Source: Parapristionchus giblindavisi (lineage: Eukaryota; Nematoda; Chromadorea; Rhabditida; Diplogasteridae). From it: a DNA stretch of 64,000 bases. The stretch lies in the NCBI GenBank assembly GCA_943737045.1, contig CALSFV010000230.1, positions 186,001 to 250,000 on the forward strand, read 5' to 3'. Below are positions 24,128-37,000 of this stretch, piece after piece (the stretch's first letter is position 1; the number at the start of each line of letters is the position of its first letter). Under the pieces are notes generated by a model that was not told the DNA's origin, made no database searches, and worked only from the letters and a program-made list of their open reading frames with translations. The position numbers and the translations under genes are program-made.

Positions 24128-27100
24128 TCATTCCGATAAATACTTCTCAGCGAATCGTAAAGCAAATAAATTAATCACAAGCGCCGCGTCCTGCAAAAAA
24201 AAGATATTCGAACTACATAATAGTTGAATAATGCGGCATAAAATTGGCATGAGTATAGGCTGCATTTATGGACAATGAAATTATGTCGCTTTCAACTGAT
24301 GAGTTGAACCGGTCATATCGCCTTCGAGAGTGAAGAATGGGATCTGCCGCTAAGTCGCAGTATAGAAAAATTACAAAGGTACAATTACAAAGTGTTTATC
24401 TTCACAAATTGGATTGTCAGTAATTTTTTGTATTTTTTTGTTGTAAATTTAAAAGAAATATTTTGTGCTAGTAAAGTATTTTTTTGTGCAATTCAAATTT
24501 TCTTCCTATGCTCAAAGAGATTGAAATGGCCGTTTAGTGAAAAAAAAATGAAAAATCTACGTAAGATACCTAGAGATATTATTATACCTCCGGCAACGGC
24601 ATATCCCATTCTTCACTCTCGAAAGCGGTATAACCGTTTTTTGACAGAACTACCCTACATTAATGCAAATTCACCACTATACAGTTTGATGATGTTACTT
24701 TACTGCCTAGCAATGTTAGTGATATCAAAGATCAAAGATGTTGCATTTAAACCTGATTGTTGACACTTTTGTAATGTCGATATGATAGTACGTGTCGATA
24801 ATAATCATCGATATCACGAGAGAGAAATAGGCAAGGGCTGCACGAGCCTCTCTGGAAGAATTTCAAAAACGTATTCAATTAATATTTTACAAAAAAAATC
24901 TTTAGCCTCTTTCGCATATCGTCTTGGTGGGAAAAATATTGGAACATACGCCATTGATGACAAGATATTGATGAATATCACTCAATACGTCACTACCAGG
25001 TTCGCCTCTCATTTTGGCAACGATGGTCCGTCGATCGGAAAAGTTGAAGAGTTGGATATAGATTTATTAATCATATCATTCCAAAACGTTCATGCATCGT
25101 TACATTTGCCTTACGCACATACACCTTCACGCATTTCGCAGCGTATCTCAAATGGAAAACCCTGCTTGACAATGGGGATATGATAAGAGCTACCGTCTAT
25201 CAATTATGATTGCCTGCCGTAACCTTTTAAAGCAATTTCATGGACCATCACGGTTATCCACTTGGGACCCAACATATACGTAACGAATTGTAACGTAAGT
25301 TTACGTGACGGCGTAGGCGTAGGCGCGCAAGGCAAATGTAACGATGCATTAATGAGATATCGAACTTCGCAATGGATTGCGAAGAAAACCAAAGTGGTAG
25401 AAACATTTACTAAACGGTATTTTCATTTTACATCTTTGAAAATTAATAACCTTGTGTAATTTCATAAAATTTTGGCGTTATGCGACCGATAAGAGCAAAT
25501 TCAGAATCGATCGCATGCTTAGTCATTTCAGTGCGATATCGTTGATTTCCTTCAACGAATTGTTCCTCTTCTATGCGAAGCCATCTGAATTTTTTTTAAG
25601 CTTCGGAAAAATTCGCAAAAAAACTTTCTGATGTCGTCTTTGAATGTGCTCTTTAAAATCTCCGTAACGTTGATGGAATTTGAACGACTATAGAACACCT
25701 TAAGCGTACAATTCATTGCTCTACTCCGTATGCAACGGTATAATCATACCATGTGTGGTGTATCAATCGAATGGAGAATAATTTGATAAGGTGCATCGAA
25801 AAGACATTCACACTCGGGACATACGAAACCCTAATAATTAAACCATATAATCCGTAATAGATATAGAACATTTTAAATTCTATTTCTTTATAATACTTTA
25901 TTTTGTGATAATTTAATCCAATATTCGTGCCACCTTACGATGAGCGAAAAAAAGTACGCATTAATCTTTCTTTACATTATTATCGTCTTTCTGGTGAAAA
26001 TATTTGGCAAATAACCTCACCTCTTGTTTATAGATAATGATCCAATTTTCTTCAACATTTAAATCCGTTCTATAAGAATATCCGGGATATTTATTCTTCA
26101 AAATAGACATAGCCAAGACATCTAGAGATTTGAACACATAATTATTATCACAAAAATTAGGATATTATAAAAAAATAAAAGCCACCTTTCTGGTTTTCCG
26201 GAACAGTTGAAGGAAAATAGCTTACAGTAATACTGTTAAACACTTTTGCAAGAATACGATACAATCTGTCAATCTCCTCCTGCAGCATAGAAATATTCAT
26301 CGTATTTTTACAATTCTCTTCATGCTCATATGAGGTACAGACAAAATATTATGTAAATGTAAATATATATATATATATATAAATATAAATAAAATATGAT
26401 TGTTTTCGAAAGGTTAGCAGGACCTTTGGTGAGGATTTCTCTTGATTCTTTGATTCTTTAGCAACATCCGAAGAGTGAATCTAAACATTAATTGGGGAAA
26501 AACAGAGAAAAAAACAGAAAATTCAGATAATTATAATCGATGTGGCATTTAGGTATAACAAAATTATCACCTTTAGATCTTTCATTGTCTTTTCAATGGA
26601 TTCTATTCTTTCTCTTACATTATCAGAGTTTATAAGCTGATTTTTTAGAGTTTGCAAGCTCTGACAAAAATAATAATTACATTTAGGAAATCAAGAAAAA
26701 ATCAAAAGTTAGCAACCTTTCTTATATTCTCCAACTCATTCTCATTCTGATTATTTTGCATAAAGGGACATTCAATTCCATTAGAATTACGAAGAGATTC
26801 TAAAAGAAAAGAACATCTTATTCTTATTCAATGACCTATTAGTGTAACCAATTTCCAAACTAATCAATCAATCAATAAATCTCCTTCACTAATCAATCAA
26901 TCTATAAATCGATCGATGAAGCGATCAAAATAAAACTAACCAAGTGATTGAAATGTTCCACTATCTCCAACTCTAATTTGAAATGAAGAATCAAACCATC
27001 CTTTTCTATACCATTCTTGCATTAGTTTCTCATTGAAAGGACCCCTTAAAGTTTACTCTTACAAATATAACACAGATTAGATTAAGTAGTTGACATAACA

Positions 27101-27152
27101 CTCACTTCAGAACGTTCTGCTTATCTAGGAAGAAAAATTCTTTCTTCGTCAT
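24128..27152 (-). CDS. M3: GYF-domain / two-zinc-finger protein, one splice acceptor lost
   Basis: Exons (minus): 27152-27106, 27044-26941, 26799-26717, 26660-26571, 26480-26424, 26279-26186, 26121-26021, 25830-25750, 25698-25625, 25584-25451, 25035-24950, 24851-24753, 24190-24128; about 370 aa. GYF: GPFNEKLMQEWYRKGWF. Finger 1: CPEC, 12 residues, H-x5-H. Finger 2: CSPC, 12 residues, H-x5-H. The C-terminus is AEKYLSE. The intron after finger 1 (25749-25699) must be removed because it holds an in-frame TGA. At exon 25035-24950 the acceptor expected as CAG reads CCG, so this exon may be skipped or mis-spliced; the reading frame itself is open. A MITE (25092-25349) lies in the intron just upstream. 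Closest relative: M5. Shares a divergent spacer with P1. Confidence 0.7.
24215..24680. repeat. Intronic element shared by several family members
   Basis: Contains GCGGCATAAAA.TGGC and TCTCGAAAGCGGTATAACCG, matching sequence at 39640-39860 (M4) and, in part, 52740-52800 (P3) and 56120-56180 (P4). All four lie in the last intron, next to the terminal exon, so the repeat was either there before the family expanded or has a strong insertion preference. Confidence 0.45.
25092..25349. mobile_element. MITE with ATGCATCGTTACATTTGCC ends
   Basis: The two ends are perfect 19-bp inverted copies. Subterminal parts carry CGTAGGCG and TTACGTGACG. Same family as the elements at 1-53, 31958-34800 and 36167-36423. 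Confidence 0.75.
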
Positions 27153-28045
27153 TTCTGAAAAGATGAATGACATAAAATAATAGAAGAATAAGGCCACAAT
27201 GAATCATATGAGAGGATAGAAGAATCAACTAAAACATGAACGGTTCAGGAGCGCAAACGGTTTCGAGAATTGAAAACCAGTGGTCATTCAAAATTTGGTA
27301 AAGGTGTCAAGAAATTACGATGATCGTCTCTATCTGCACTCTCATATGCGATTGAAATTGAGCGCTATCGGAAGAAGGGACAAACAAGCGGGGAAATCGG
27401 CAAAAGTAAAGGAAAAACAAAAAAAGACGAGCTCGCGATATTGATTGTAAAAAGAACATTTTACTTACAGTATAGTCATCTAATTTACGGTTGTGAGATT
27501 TACGGTTGTTTCATTTTCAGAAACATTTTTATCAGTTACAAGTTTCTCCTTTTCTCCTAAGTTCTAACGCGAATGACTGGAATTATTGAAATAGGTGATA
27601 AATATATGTTCGCCAGTTCGCTTTTTACGAGGAAGATGGTTTTGCATTGCGCGAAATTTTGTCTTTATCACAATCAGCGCATTTGTTCTTTTCTCTTGCG
27701 GCTGGAGGTAACCTTTGAATGTCTCACTGACCTCCGACTCCTCTCTCTTCTCTTTCTTTTTGTTTCTGTTTATACTACGCAATTGTGCTCATTCCAACCA
27801 GATGTTCGCTGAACACTTCTTTTATGTTCTTGTTGTTTCTTTTAGTACTGTTAGATATTTGCTTACGACCATAATTAATTAATTCTAATAGTATAATTTA
27901 TGTTTCTTGCTAAAGTGAATATCGATTGCACAGTCCATCTAGTTCGTTTTTATTCTTACTTTCCTTCAGTCAGTTGTTTCTACTTCCTTTTCAGGGTAAA
28001 TTTTCTCTGATAGTCCCAGTTCGAATGTTAGATACAGTATACTAA
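27153..28045. promoter_or_regulatory. Divergent spacer M3/P1 (putative bidirectional promoter)
   Basis: 893 bases between the start codons of M3 (minus) and P1 (plus). About 27240-27900 is strongly similar to the spacer between M5 and P2 (about 45080-45740), including the blocks AAATTGAGCGCTATCGGAAG, ACAAACAAGCGGGGA and CGATATTGATTG. A short C-terminal-like frame (IGRRDKQAG.SAKVKEKQK) is open in both copies. Promoter function is inferred from position only. Confidence 0.45.
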
Positions 28046-31000
28046 ATGGCCGATCCACCTATCTACTTCCGAGATAAGAAAGATGAATTAAAGTGAGTTT
28101 TTTTTGAATTCGCCATTATCTCTATTATCAATTGTTCTAATATCTCAAACTCATTTTTGTTATCTAATTGATGTGAAATTACAGAGGCCCTTTCAATGAA
28201 AAGCAGATGCAAGAATGGTATAGAAAAGGATGGTTCGATTCTTCATTTCAAATAAAAATTGGAGATAGTGGAGCATTCCAATCACTTGGTGGGTTTCATA
28301 CTTGTATATATTGCGGCGACCTACGTTTCTCTCTTATTCGAAAAATATTCTCCCCCAAAATGAACAGCATTTTGGAGGAATTTCTTCGTGAACACTATGT
28401 AGTAGCTCGCTAAATAAACGATATACGAGTATTTTTCTTTTCTTCTAGAATCTCTTCGTAACGCTAATGGAGTTGAATGTCCTTTCATAGAAGATAATGT
28501 AAATGATAATGAATTGAAGTATATGCGAAAGGTCATTTATTTGTAATTGTCCTCTCAATTATATTATTCTTTTCAGAGATTGAATACTCTTAAAGATCGG
28601 CTACTAAACTTCGATAAAATAATAGAAAGAATTGAAGGCATTGAGAGGTCTTTGAAGGATGTAAAGGTATGCACTCTATTCTGAATCACAAAATAGTAAA
28701 TAGTTCGTTTCTAGGTTGTTCTGATCTGTTACATCGGAAAATTGTGTAATTAAACTTTATTTCTTATAACAAAAGATAATGAGATACGTGAATGTGAATA
28801 AAATAGATACTAATATAGCTGGATAGTAATATAGAAGAAGGAAGGCTATAATAGCAATGAGGGGAATAGTTTGCTACGGGAATGTAAGAGAAAACAGAGA
28901 TAGAAATAAGGGAAATGAGAATAGAGGGAATATTTACAATATACAGTAATGGTGATTCAGATTGGGGAAGAGATAGGAATTAGACAGAATGAATACGATA
29001 TTACGTCGTTCACGACAGTTTGAGCTCCCCCAATTGCTTCAGTTTAATACTATGATCATAATGTCTTTCATTCCAGTCTCCGATTGTATCCGATTCCATG
29101 GATCAAAGTTCGAAGCCTTCACCAAAGGTCCATTTCATGTTTATGAGCTTAATCTGCTAATTCTTTCAATATTTATCAATGTTTTAAGAGTGGTCTTATG
29201 GCTATCTTTCTTAACCTTTATTTCACTGTAGGAGAAGCTTGATAGATTATGTAATATGATTGCTAAGATGACCTACAATGTTATAACCAGCCGTATTCCT
29301 GAGAAAGATAAAGGTTAACAAGACATGAAATCTGACCAAAATTGGTAACATTTTCCCTTTTCTTAGATCTCGCAGCTTCTCGTATTTTGAAGATCCAACA
29401 TCCGGGATTTGCATATAATATGAATATAACTTCTGTCGAAAACTTGAAGTTGCTCTATCGTAGAGAGGTGAGAGATAGTTTTCGTCGGATATATCGACTA
29501 TTTTCAATCAATCGCATATCCAATTTAGAAGAACTTATACAGACGTCACTGTTAGAAGCATACATTTTCAAACCCCAACAATGTCGCTATCTGACCAGTT
29601 TCAAAATTTGAAAAATCTGACCAGTTTTTCGAGAATGGTCAAGTTTCGCGCATGAGACGAGTTATGAGAGAAAGAAATAATTTATTTGTTATGAAAACAT
29701 ATAATAAAGATTGAACTTGAATGAGATTTGTTGTGAATTAATGTGATAAAGGTTGAAATTGATACGAGATCTTTCATATGAAGGACTATTGAATTGAAAG
29801 AATATAAAAAATAAAAAAAGTAAAAGAGAAATAAATAGAGAAGGAGAAGAGGGAAGAGAGGTAGAAGTGTTGTCAGATTACGGTACGTAGAGTTAGGTCA
29901 GGTATGTGATCTGTTATTTGAATTTTTAATATCGTTTAATTTAAAAGTCGGTTTTACGTATGTTTCTTTGCGTCATGACGATCATTAAGAGAACTAGAAA
30001 TGTTTAAAATATAAATTGGACACTAAAGTTAGTTATTCATTGAGTTTAGTGCCAAAACGCCCAATGGCCCAATGTACGACATTACCATAGTATTGTTGGA
30101 CAATTGTTTGTAGGCAGTTAGTTCACTTATTTCGAATCCTTTTTTAAAAATTTTTTTTTCCAAAATGTGTAGAATTGCCTGAACTTTCACTTTATGTGCA
30201 TTAGAAAAATAAATAAAAATGATTTGAGCTCATACGTTCATTTTAAACATCAAAACTGGTCAGATTATGGTATTTGGGAAGATGTGAGAGCAACGAAATA
30301 TTTTTTTCCTACTTATTCGTGGTCATAATTAATTATAAAAACAAGAACTGCACTCGAAACTGCCTCCAAGTAGTCATTTCAGATTTAGAAAGGTAAACAA
30401 GTGGTCAGATCTTGTATTTGATAAGATGTGACATCCGTGAAATATTTTTTCCATGCTCTTTCGTGCTTATATTTAATAATGAAAACAAGAACTGCACTCG
30501 AAACTGCCTCCAAGTAGTCATTTCAGATTTAGAAAGGTAAACAAGTGGTCAGATCTTGTATTTGATAAGATGTGACATCCGTGAAATATTTTTTTTCCTA
30601 CTTATTCGTGCTCATAATTAATGATAAAAACAAGAACTGTGCGTAAATGTGCCTCCAAGTAGTAATTTCAGATATTCAAATACTTGTGCTTCTGAGAATG
30701 TTGATAGGCACATTTATCAATGAATATCAAATTTTAGTGTTGAATTTACATTTTAAAAATCCATTATTCTCTTAATGATCATATGTGAAGTAATGAAACA
30801 AACTGAAATTGAGGATGTGCCTACCAACATTCTCAAAAAATTGAATATAAGAAATTGCTTGTTGGAGGCATATTTACTCACATTCTTTTACTTTGATAAT
30901 TATTTATGAGCACGAATAAGTAGAAAAATATATATTTCAATATCACATCTTTTCAAATGTCAGCTCTGATCAGTTTTGTGGCTTTAAATGACCGTATGAG

Positions 31001-34000
31001 TTCAAATAGTTTTTATTCTATTTTATTTTTTGTACTTGGAAATAAACTTCATCATCTTCTTCAACGACAAGTAGAAGAATTATCGATCGACCGTTGGTGC
31101 ACATTTCTCAATAACCAACTTTACTGTCCAATTTACAGTTCAAAAATTGATAGCCCTCTTAGTGATCATATTTGACGTAAAGAAGGATAAGTAAATCACA
31201 GTTTTAATGCTATTATCAGTAATTATCATTGTACAACTCTAGCAACTCTTCTAGCTTTCTTCCTTCTTCTCCCTTTTTACCTTTTATAGCACGGTGTGAC
31301 ACACCTACCGGAGAAAAGTGTAGGCGGAAGTTTAAACTTTTAGCGCATACCGTATACAGAAAACCAAAAGCGTAGTTCGTGATCACGAAGGCATTTCCGT
31401 ATAAGAAAAAAATACAGATTTGAAAAAATTTGCGCCATTCCTGAATCATGAAAAAGAACAATCTTACAGTAATTAGTAAGTATTGAAAAATCCTGATTAA
31501 TGCCTGAATTCTGCAGGAATTGTTGTTGGGTCTCACAGCGAATAGAAAGAAAAAGCGAGAGCGCAGACATGTCAGACACTTTTTGTCTGCTAATTCTGTC
31601 GCCGATCGATTTCTCTTGTTGTGTCATACCGTGTATTTCGCAATTCTTTATATTCTTTCAATTCAATAGTCCTTCATATGCACGAACACAAACCTTTATT
31701 ACAGCTCATGATAAATCTATATCACATCAGTTCACAATAAAACTATTTCAATTTTAATCTTTATCACATTAATTTAAAAAAAAATCAAATCTCTATTTCT
31801 TTCTCCACTTGTCTCGTCCCTTTCGTGCACTTGATCATCCTGGAAAAAAAAACTACTGTAGGGGAAAACGAGCTTTCGTAAACCACCCTATTAAATAACA
31901 TGCTAACAATAAGCTGCCGAAAAATACTCTGAGCATTAGTTTATTTGCCCTTATAATGCACATTTGCCTTACGTGCCTACTACGGTGGCGAGAACCAGTC
32001 ACTAGTCACTAATTATTATCTCTCTCCAACTAGTGCGCAAACTTTTCCACTCTCTCTGATACTCTTCTGTCCCCTGTGCAGCCGTGCGTTGGGGTCACGG
32101 TTGAGTAGAAATATTACTCTTTTTCTACTCTTTGTTTTTTTTTTCTCGGCTCTAAGTAATCAAAATATGCAAATCTATATAATTTTGGAATTTACAAATC
32201 AAGGGCTATTCTACGGGGGGGGTGACATTTCAGCAACCGACATTTCGGCAACCGACATTTCAGCAACCGCATTTCAGCAACCGACATTTCGGCAACGGGG
32301 CATAACTTGGCTCATAGGGGTCCTAGAAACTTGGGATGGGTATCATTGTGATCACCATCAGTAACACTACCGTAACCTACCGTAACCCAGTTCGGCGGGT
32401 CAGATCAAGTTCGGTGGGTCAGATCGGGGCATAACTTGGCTCATAGGGGTATTAGAAACTTGTGATGGGTATCATTGTGATCACCATCAGTAACACTACC
32501 GTAATCTACCGTAACCCAGTTCGGCGGGTCAGATCAAGTTCGGTGGGTCAGATTTCACAAAAATTGACGGAGCAGCCACTACTTGTGCGAAATCATTATC
32601 AGCAATTGCAAACTACAGTAATCTACCGTAACCCGGTTCGGTGGGTCAGATGAAGTTCCGTTGGTCAGATTTAACTAAAAACTGTCGGAATGGCCACTAC
32701 TTGTGCGAAATCATTATGAGCTATTGCAAACTACAGTAATCTACCGTAACCCGGTTCGGTGGGTCAGATCAAGTTCCGTGGGTCAGATTTAACTAAAACT
32801 GTCGGAATGGCCACTACTTGTGCGAAATCATTATGAGCTATTGCAAACTACAGTAATCTACCGTAACCCGGTTCGGTGGGTCAGATCAAGTTCGTTGGGT
32901 CAGATTTCACTTCTAACTGTCGGAATGGCCACTACTTGTGCGAAATCATTATGAGCTATCGCAAACTACCGTAACCAGGTTCGGTGGGTCAGATCAAGTT
33001 CGGTGGGTCAGATCTCAGTATAAATTGTCCAAAAGATCACTATGTGCGGGGTATGATTATGAGTTATTGTAAACTAACGTAGTCCACCGTAATCCGGTTC
33101 GGTGGGTCAGATCAAGTGCGATGTGTCATATTTCACTAAAAAGGGTCGAAATGGTAGTTTACGATAACTCTTAATCATACCACGCGCATAGTAATCATTT
33201 GGACATTTTTAAATGAAATCTGACCCATCGCACTTAATCTGACCCGCCGAACTGGGGTACGGTAGTTTGCACTAGCTCATAATGATGTCGCTCACTTAGT
33301 GGCCATTCCAACAATTTTTAGTTGAATATGACCCACCGAACTTGATATGACCCACCGAACCGGGTTACGGTAGATTACTGTAGTTTGCAATACGCCATAA
33401 TGATTTCGCACAAGTAGTGGCCATTCCGACAGTTAGAAGTGAAATCTGACCCACCGAACTTGATCTGACCCACCGAACCGGGTTACGGTAGATTACGGTC
33501 GTTTGCGATAGCTCATAATGATAGCACACGCGTAGTGGCCATTCCGACAATTTTTAGTTAAATCTGACACACGGAACTTGATCTGGCCCACCGAACCGGG
33601 TTACGGTAGATTACTGTAGTTTGCAATTGCTGATAATGATTTCGCGCAAGTAGCGGCTGTTCCGTCAATTTTTGTGAAATCTGACCCACCGAACTTGATC
33701 TGACCCACCGAACCGGGTTACGGTAGATTACGGTCGTTTGCAATAGCTTATAATGATAACGCTCACGTAGTGGCCATTCCGACAATTTTTAGTTAAATCT
33801 GACACACGGAACTTGATCTGACCCACCGAACCGGGTTACGGTAGATTACTGTAGTTTGCTATTGCTGATAATGATTTCGCGCAAGTAGCGGCTGTTCCGT
33901 CAATTTTTGTGAAATCTGACCCACCGAACTTGATCTGACCCGCCGAACTGGGTTACGGTAGATTATGGTAGTGTTGCTGATGCTGATCACATTGATACCC

Positions 34001-37000
34001 AGCCCGTGTTTCTATGACCCCTACGAACCGAGTTATGCCCCGATCTGACCCACCGAACTTGATCTGACCCACCGAACTGGGTTACGGTAGGTTACGGTAG
34101 TGTTACTGATGATGATCACAATGATACCCATTCCAAGTTTCTAGGACCCCTATGAGCCGAGTTATGCCCCGTTGCCGAAATGTCGGTTGCCGAAATGTCG
34201 GTTGCTGAAATGTCGGTTGCCGAAATGCGGTTGCTGAAATGTCACCCCCCCTATTCTACAAGCCTAAAATTGACTGCAAAAGGACAATTTTAAATTTCTT
34301 CAATGGTTCAAGTCGTGCATTGCAGTAAATATTTTATTAAAGTAATTCGAATAACAATGAAAAATAAAAAAAAATAAAATATAAAAATATTGATAAAGGA
34401 AATAAATTATATTATCGTCCGATTCCGATCCGATTTGAAAGAATGCATACACGAAAAATTGAAAAAAAGTGTTCTTTGACAGTCAATTGCAGACTTGGTA
34501 AATAGCTCTTAGCTTGTAGATTTCAAACATATTCAGATTTACAAATTTCGAATACTTATAGCCGAGAAATCCCAAAAGGAGTAGAAAAGAGTAGCTGAAA
34601 ATAAGTGACTAATGTTGCGATGATCTCATCACTACTAACCGTCGCGCGAGAGGTCGTAAATGTGCCTTTCTCGGTTGTGTAGAGAGAGACTGTTACTAGG
34701 GCTAGTAAGTAGTGACTGGTTCTCGCCACCCTAGTGCCTACGCCGTAACCTCCGCCGTAAGGACAGAGGAGGTTACGGCGTAGGCACGCAAGGCAAATGT
34801 AACGAATGGTAGGACACTCATAGACTTATTCATACTGCAGCGGTATTACTTATTTATACCGTATTTAAAGTGCATGCATACTAATTCTTGTGCATCTATT
34901 AATAATATTAATTTAACTATATAGTTTTCTTTCGTCTCATTTTGGACACCACTCCTTCGTACCATTCATTCAGAGATCAAAAGAAACCGAAATGCGACTC
35001 CCCTGAATTTTGCCAATCAAGGATATTTCGAAAAAAAAAACAAATAAAATTAAACAATATTTGCTCTTTCGAAAATATCAATGCGCTAAAGTTTACTATT
35101 GATATATTGAAACGGAAGAATTGCAAATTTGTTTCGGGGAAGTATCTGCAAAAATTTATTTCGAGAAAGTATCGGAAAAGCGAAAAACTAAAAATGCACA
35201 TCTCTGCTGCCAATAGGGCAAATATTGATAAGTGGTTTACCACAATTTGTTTGCTTATTCGTTCGGGTTTTGACCACTTTTCTATGTTTATGTCACTCCT
35301 ATCTTGTCGTAAAAACGTTATCACGTTATTTACGTGAAAATAAGCGAAAAATAAGCGATTTTTGACAAATCTGACCAGTTTTAAAATTTTTGGTGAAATC
35401 TGACCAGTTGGCGGAGCCAAAAATTGTTGATCTTAGCATAATGTATGGTTAGAAGCATACATGGGCGGGGTACCTGGAGCTAGATTCTACAGGGTGCATC
35501 CGAACAAAAAAATGGTTAATTTTACAGGGGTCCTTTTTTTCAAAAAAATGCACCTAAACATCATTTTTTACAGGGGGCATTCCACAAATTTTCGAAAAGC
35601 CCTAATTTTACAGTTGGCACCCCACCCCATGTCGGCGCCCATGTATGGTTAGAAGTTCAAGCGAGTGTGAGCTCAAATTTTGTTCAATTTGAGAGACATG
35701 CGAAAAAACACTCATTTAAAACCTTAATATCAAACCTCTTAAATGTAGTTAATTTAAACCCAATGTCTTCAATTCTGTTCCACTTAAAATAGTGTAGGTG
35801 TATGTAAAATGTAAATTGTCTATCGTTATACGGTATTATAATTTTGTCAACAGAGGCCGTATCCATGAACGTTGGCAAACCGTTTGCCACCGTTCATGGA
35901 TACCTATACAGGGTTTCTCGTGTATGCAGTGCATGGGACTTCGTTTCTCGACACCATATCTCTTCATTCTCCATGTGACGGACAAATACCATACGGTATG
36001 ATTTAATCCATTATCATTGTGTTCTTTCGGAACGGAAACAACATTTATTTCAGCTTTCCAATGACTTTGATTTTGTCAATGTGACGGCGGTTTATGAGAG
36101 TACTTTCAAAGATGATTTACGAACGTATGTTTTTCCCGAGTTTTTTCGATGTTACCTACTAATGCGGTGTTACATTTGCCAGACGTCACGTGTGCTTGGG
36201 TCTCGACTGAAAAAATGTCCAGACGGGTAATTAAATTAGTGTAAAAGGTTACGGTAGCCAACGATTATTGACCAGTGATTACGGTAACTCCTTATCGTAA
36301 CCCAGTTGGCAATCAGATTTCCATTCGGGACCAGAACTCTCTAAAACTTACATGAACATGTACGAAGCAAACTGTAACGCTAGTTTACGTGATGGTGTGA
36401 TCCCATCTCGCAAATGTAACACCTCAACAAAAACAAGCCAAATATGCATGCTACACTTTTTTTAAATCGATTATCCGGATCATAGGTTGAAAAGTATGTT
36501 ACAAAGTACCAAGCCTGACCGGATTTTGAGCCAAAATTTCACAAAAATCGAAAACCTGGATATTTGCAGTTGGCTAGATAAGGATACCGCTCAAGGAAAA
36601 GAAGGAAGAGAAAGATTTGAATCGGAAATGAATGGAAGTGTTCGTGCTTCTGAAGCTCAACTTATCGATCGATTAGATCCAAAAGTAGATGAACTCATTC
36701 TAGGTTAGTTTATATTTTTTAGCATTCCTTTACAGCACAATGCTCTTTCTTGTATAGAATACAATAAATAGTTGCTGAAGCCATGGACCATATTTGGTGT
36801 CTAATATAAACGGTCCAATGGATTAAATCTATTCTACAAAGTATACTGCCTGTGTTTTATCCTTTGCTACAATATAATGATTAATATTAAAAATGGATGG
36901 AAACGAGTATTTTTCAGATAAATCAAATGTGGAATTCAGCGTGAGATGTAAAGTTGGTGATGATGCACTGAAATATATCAATCAATATCTTACTTCTAAT

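Larger units (their letters stand above)
31958..34800. mobile_element. MITE (GGCAAATGTAAC family) hosting two nested insertions
   Basis: The left part GCACATTTGCCTTACGTGCCTAC (about 31958-31980) and the right part from 34734 (ending GGCAAATGTAAC near 34800) join into one palindromic MITE when the hAT-like element 31981-34733 is removed. The break lies in the CGTGCCTACGCCG arm. Confidence 0.65.

Noticed and set aside
31216..31757. Three overlapping frames of 85-106 residues
   Set aside because: They fall in the P1 intron next to the nested transposons and show no recognisable motif; the frames exist on both strands.
34942..35420. Overlapping open frames of 131 and 147 residues on opposite strands
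   Set aside because: They lie in the P1 intron in AT-rich sequence, resemble no family, and neither strand shows exon-like flanks. Chance openness is likelier.
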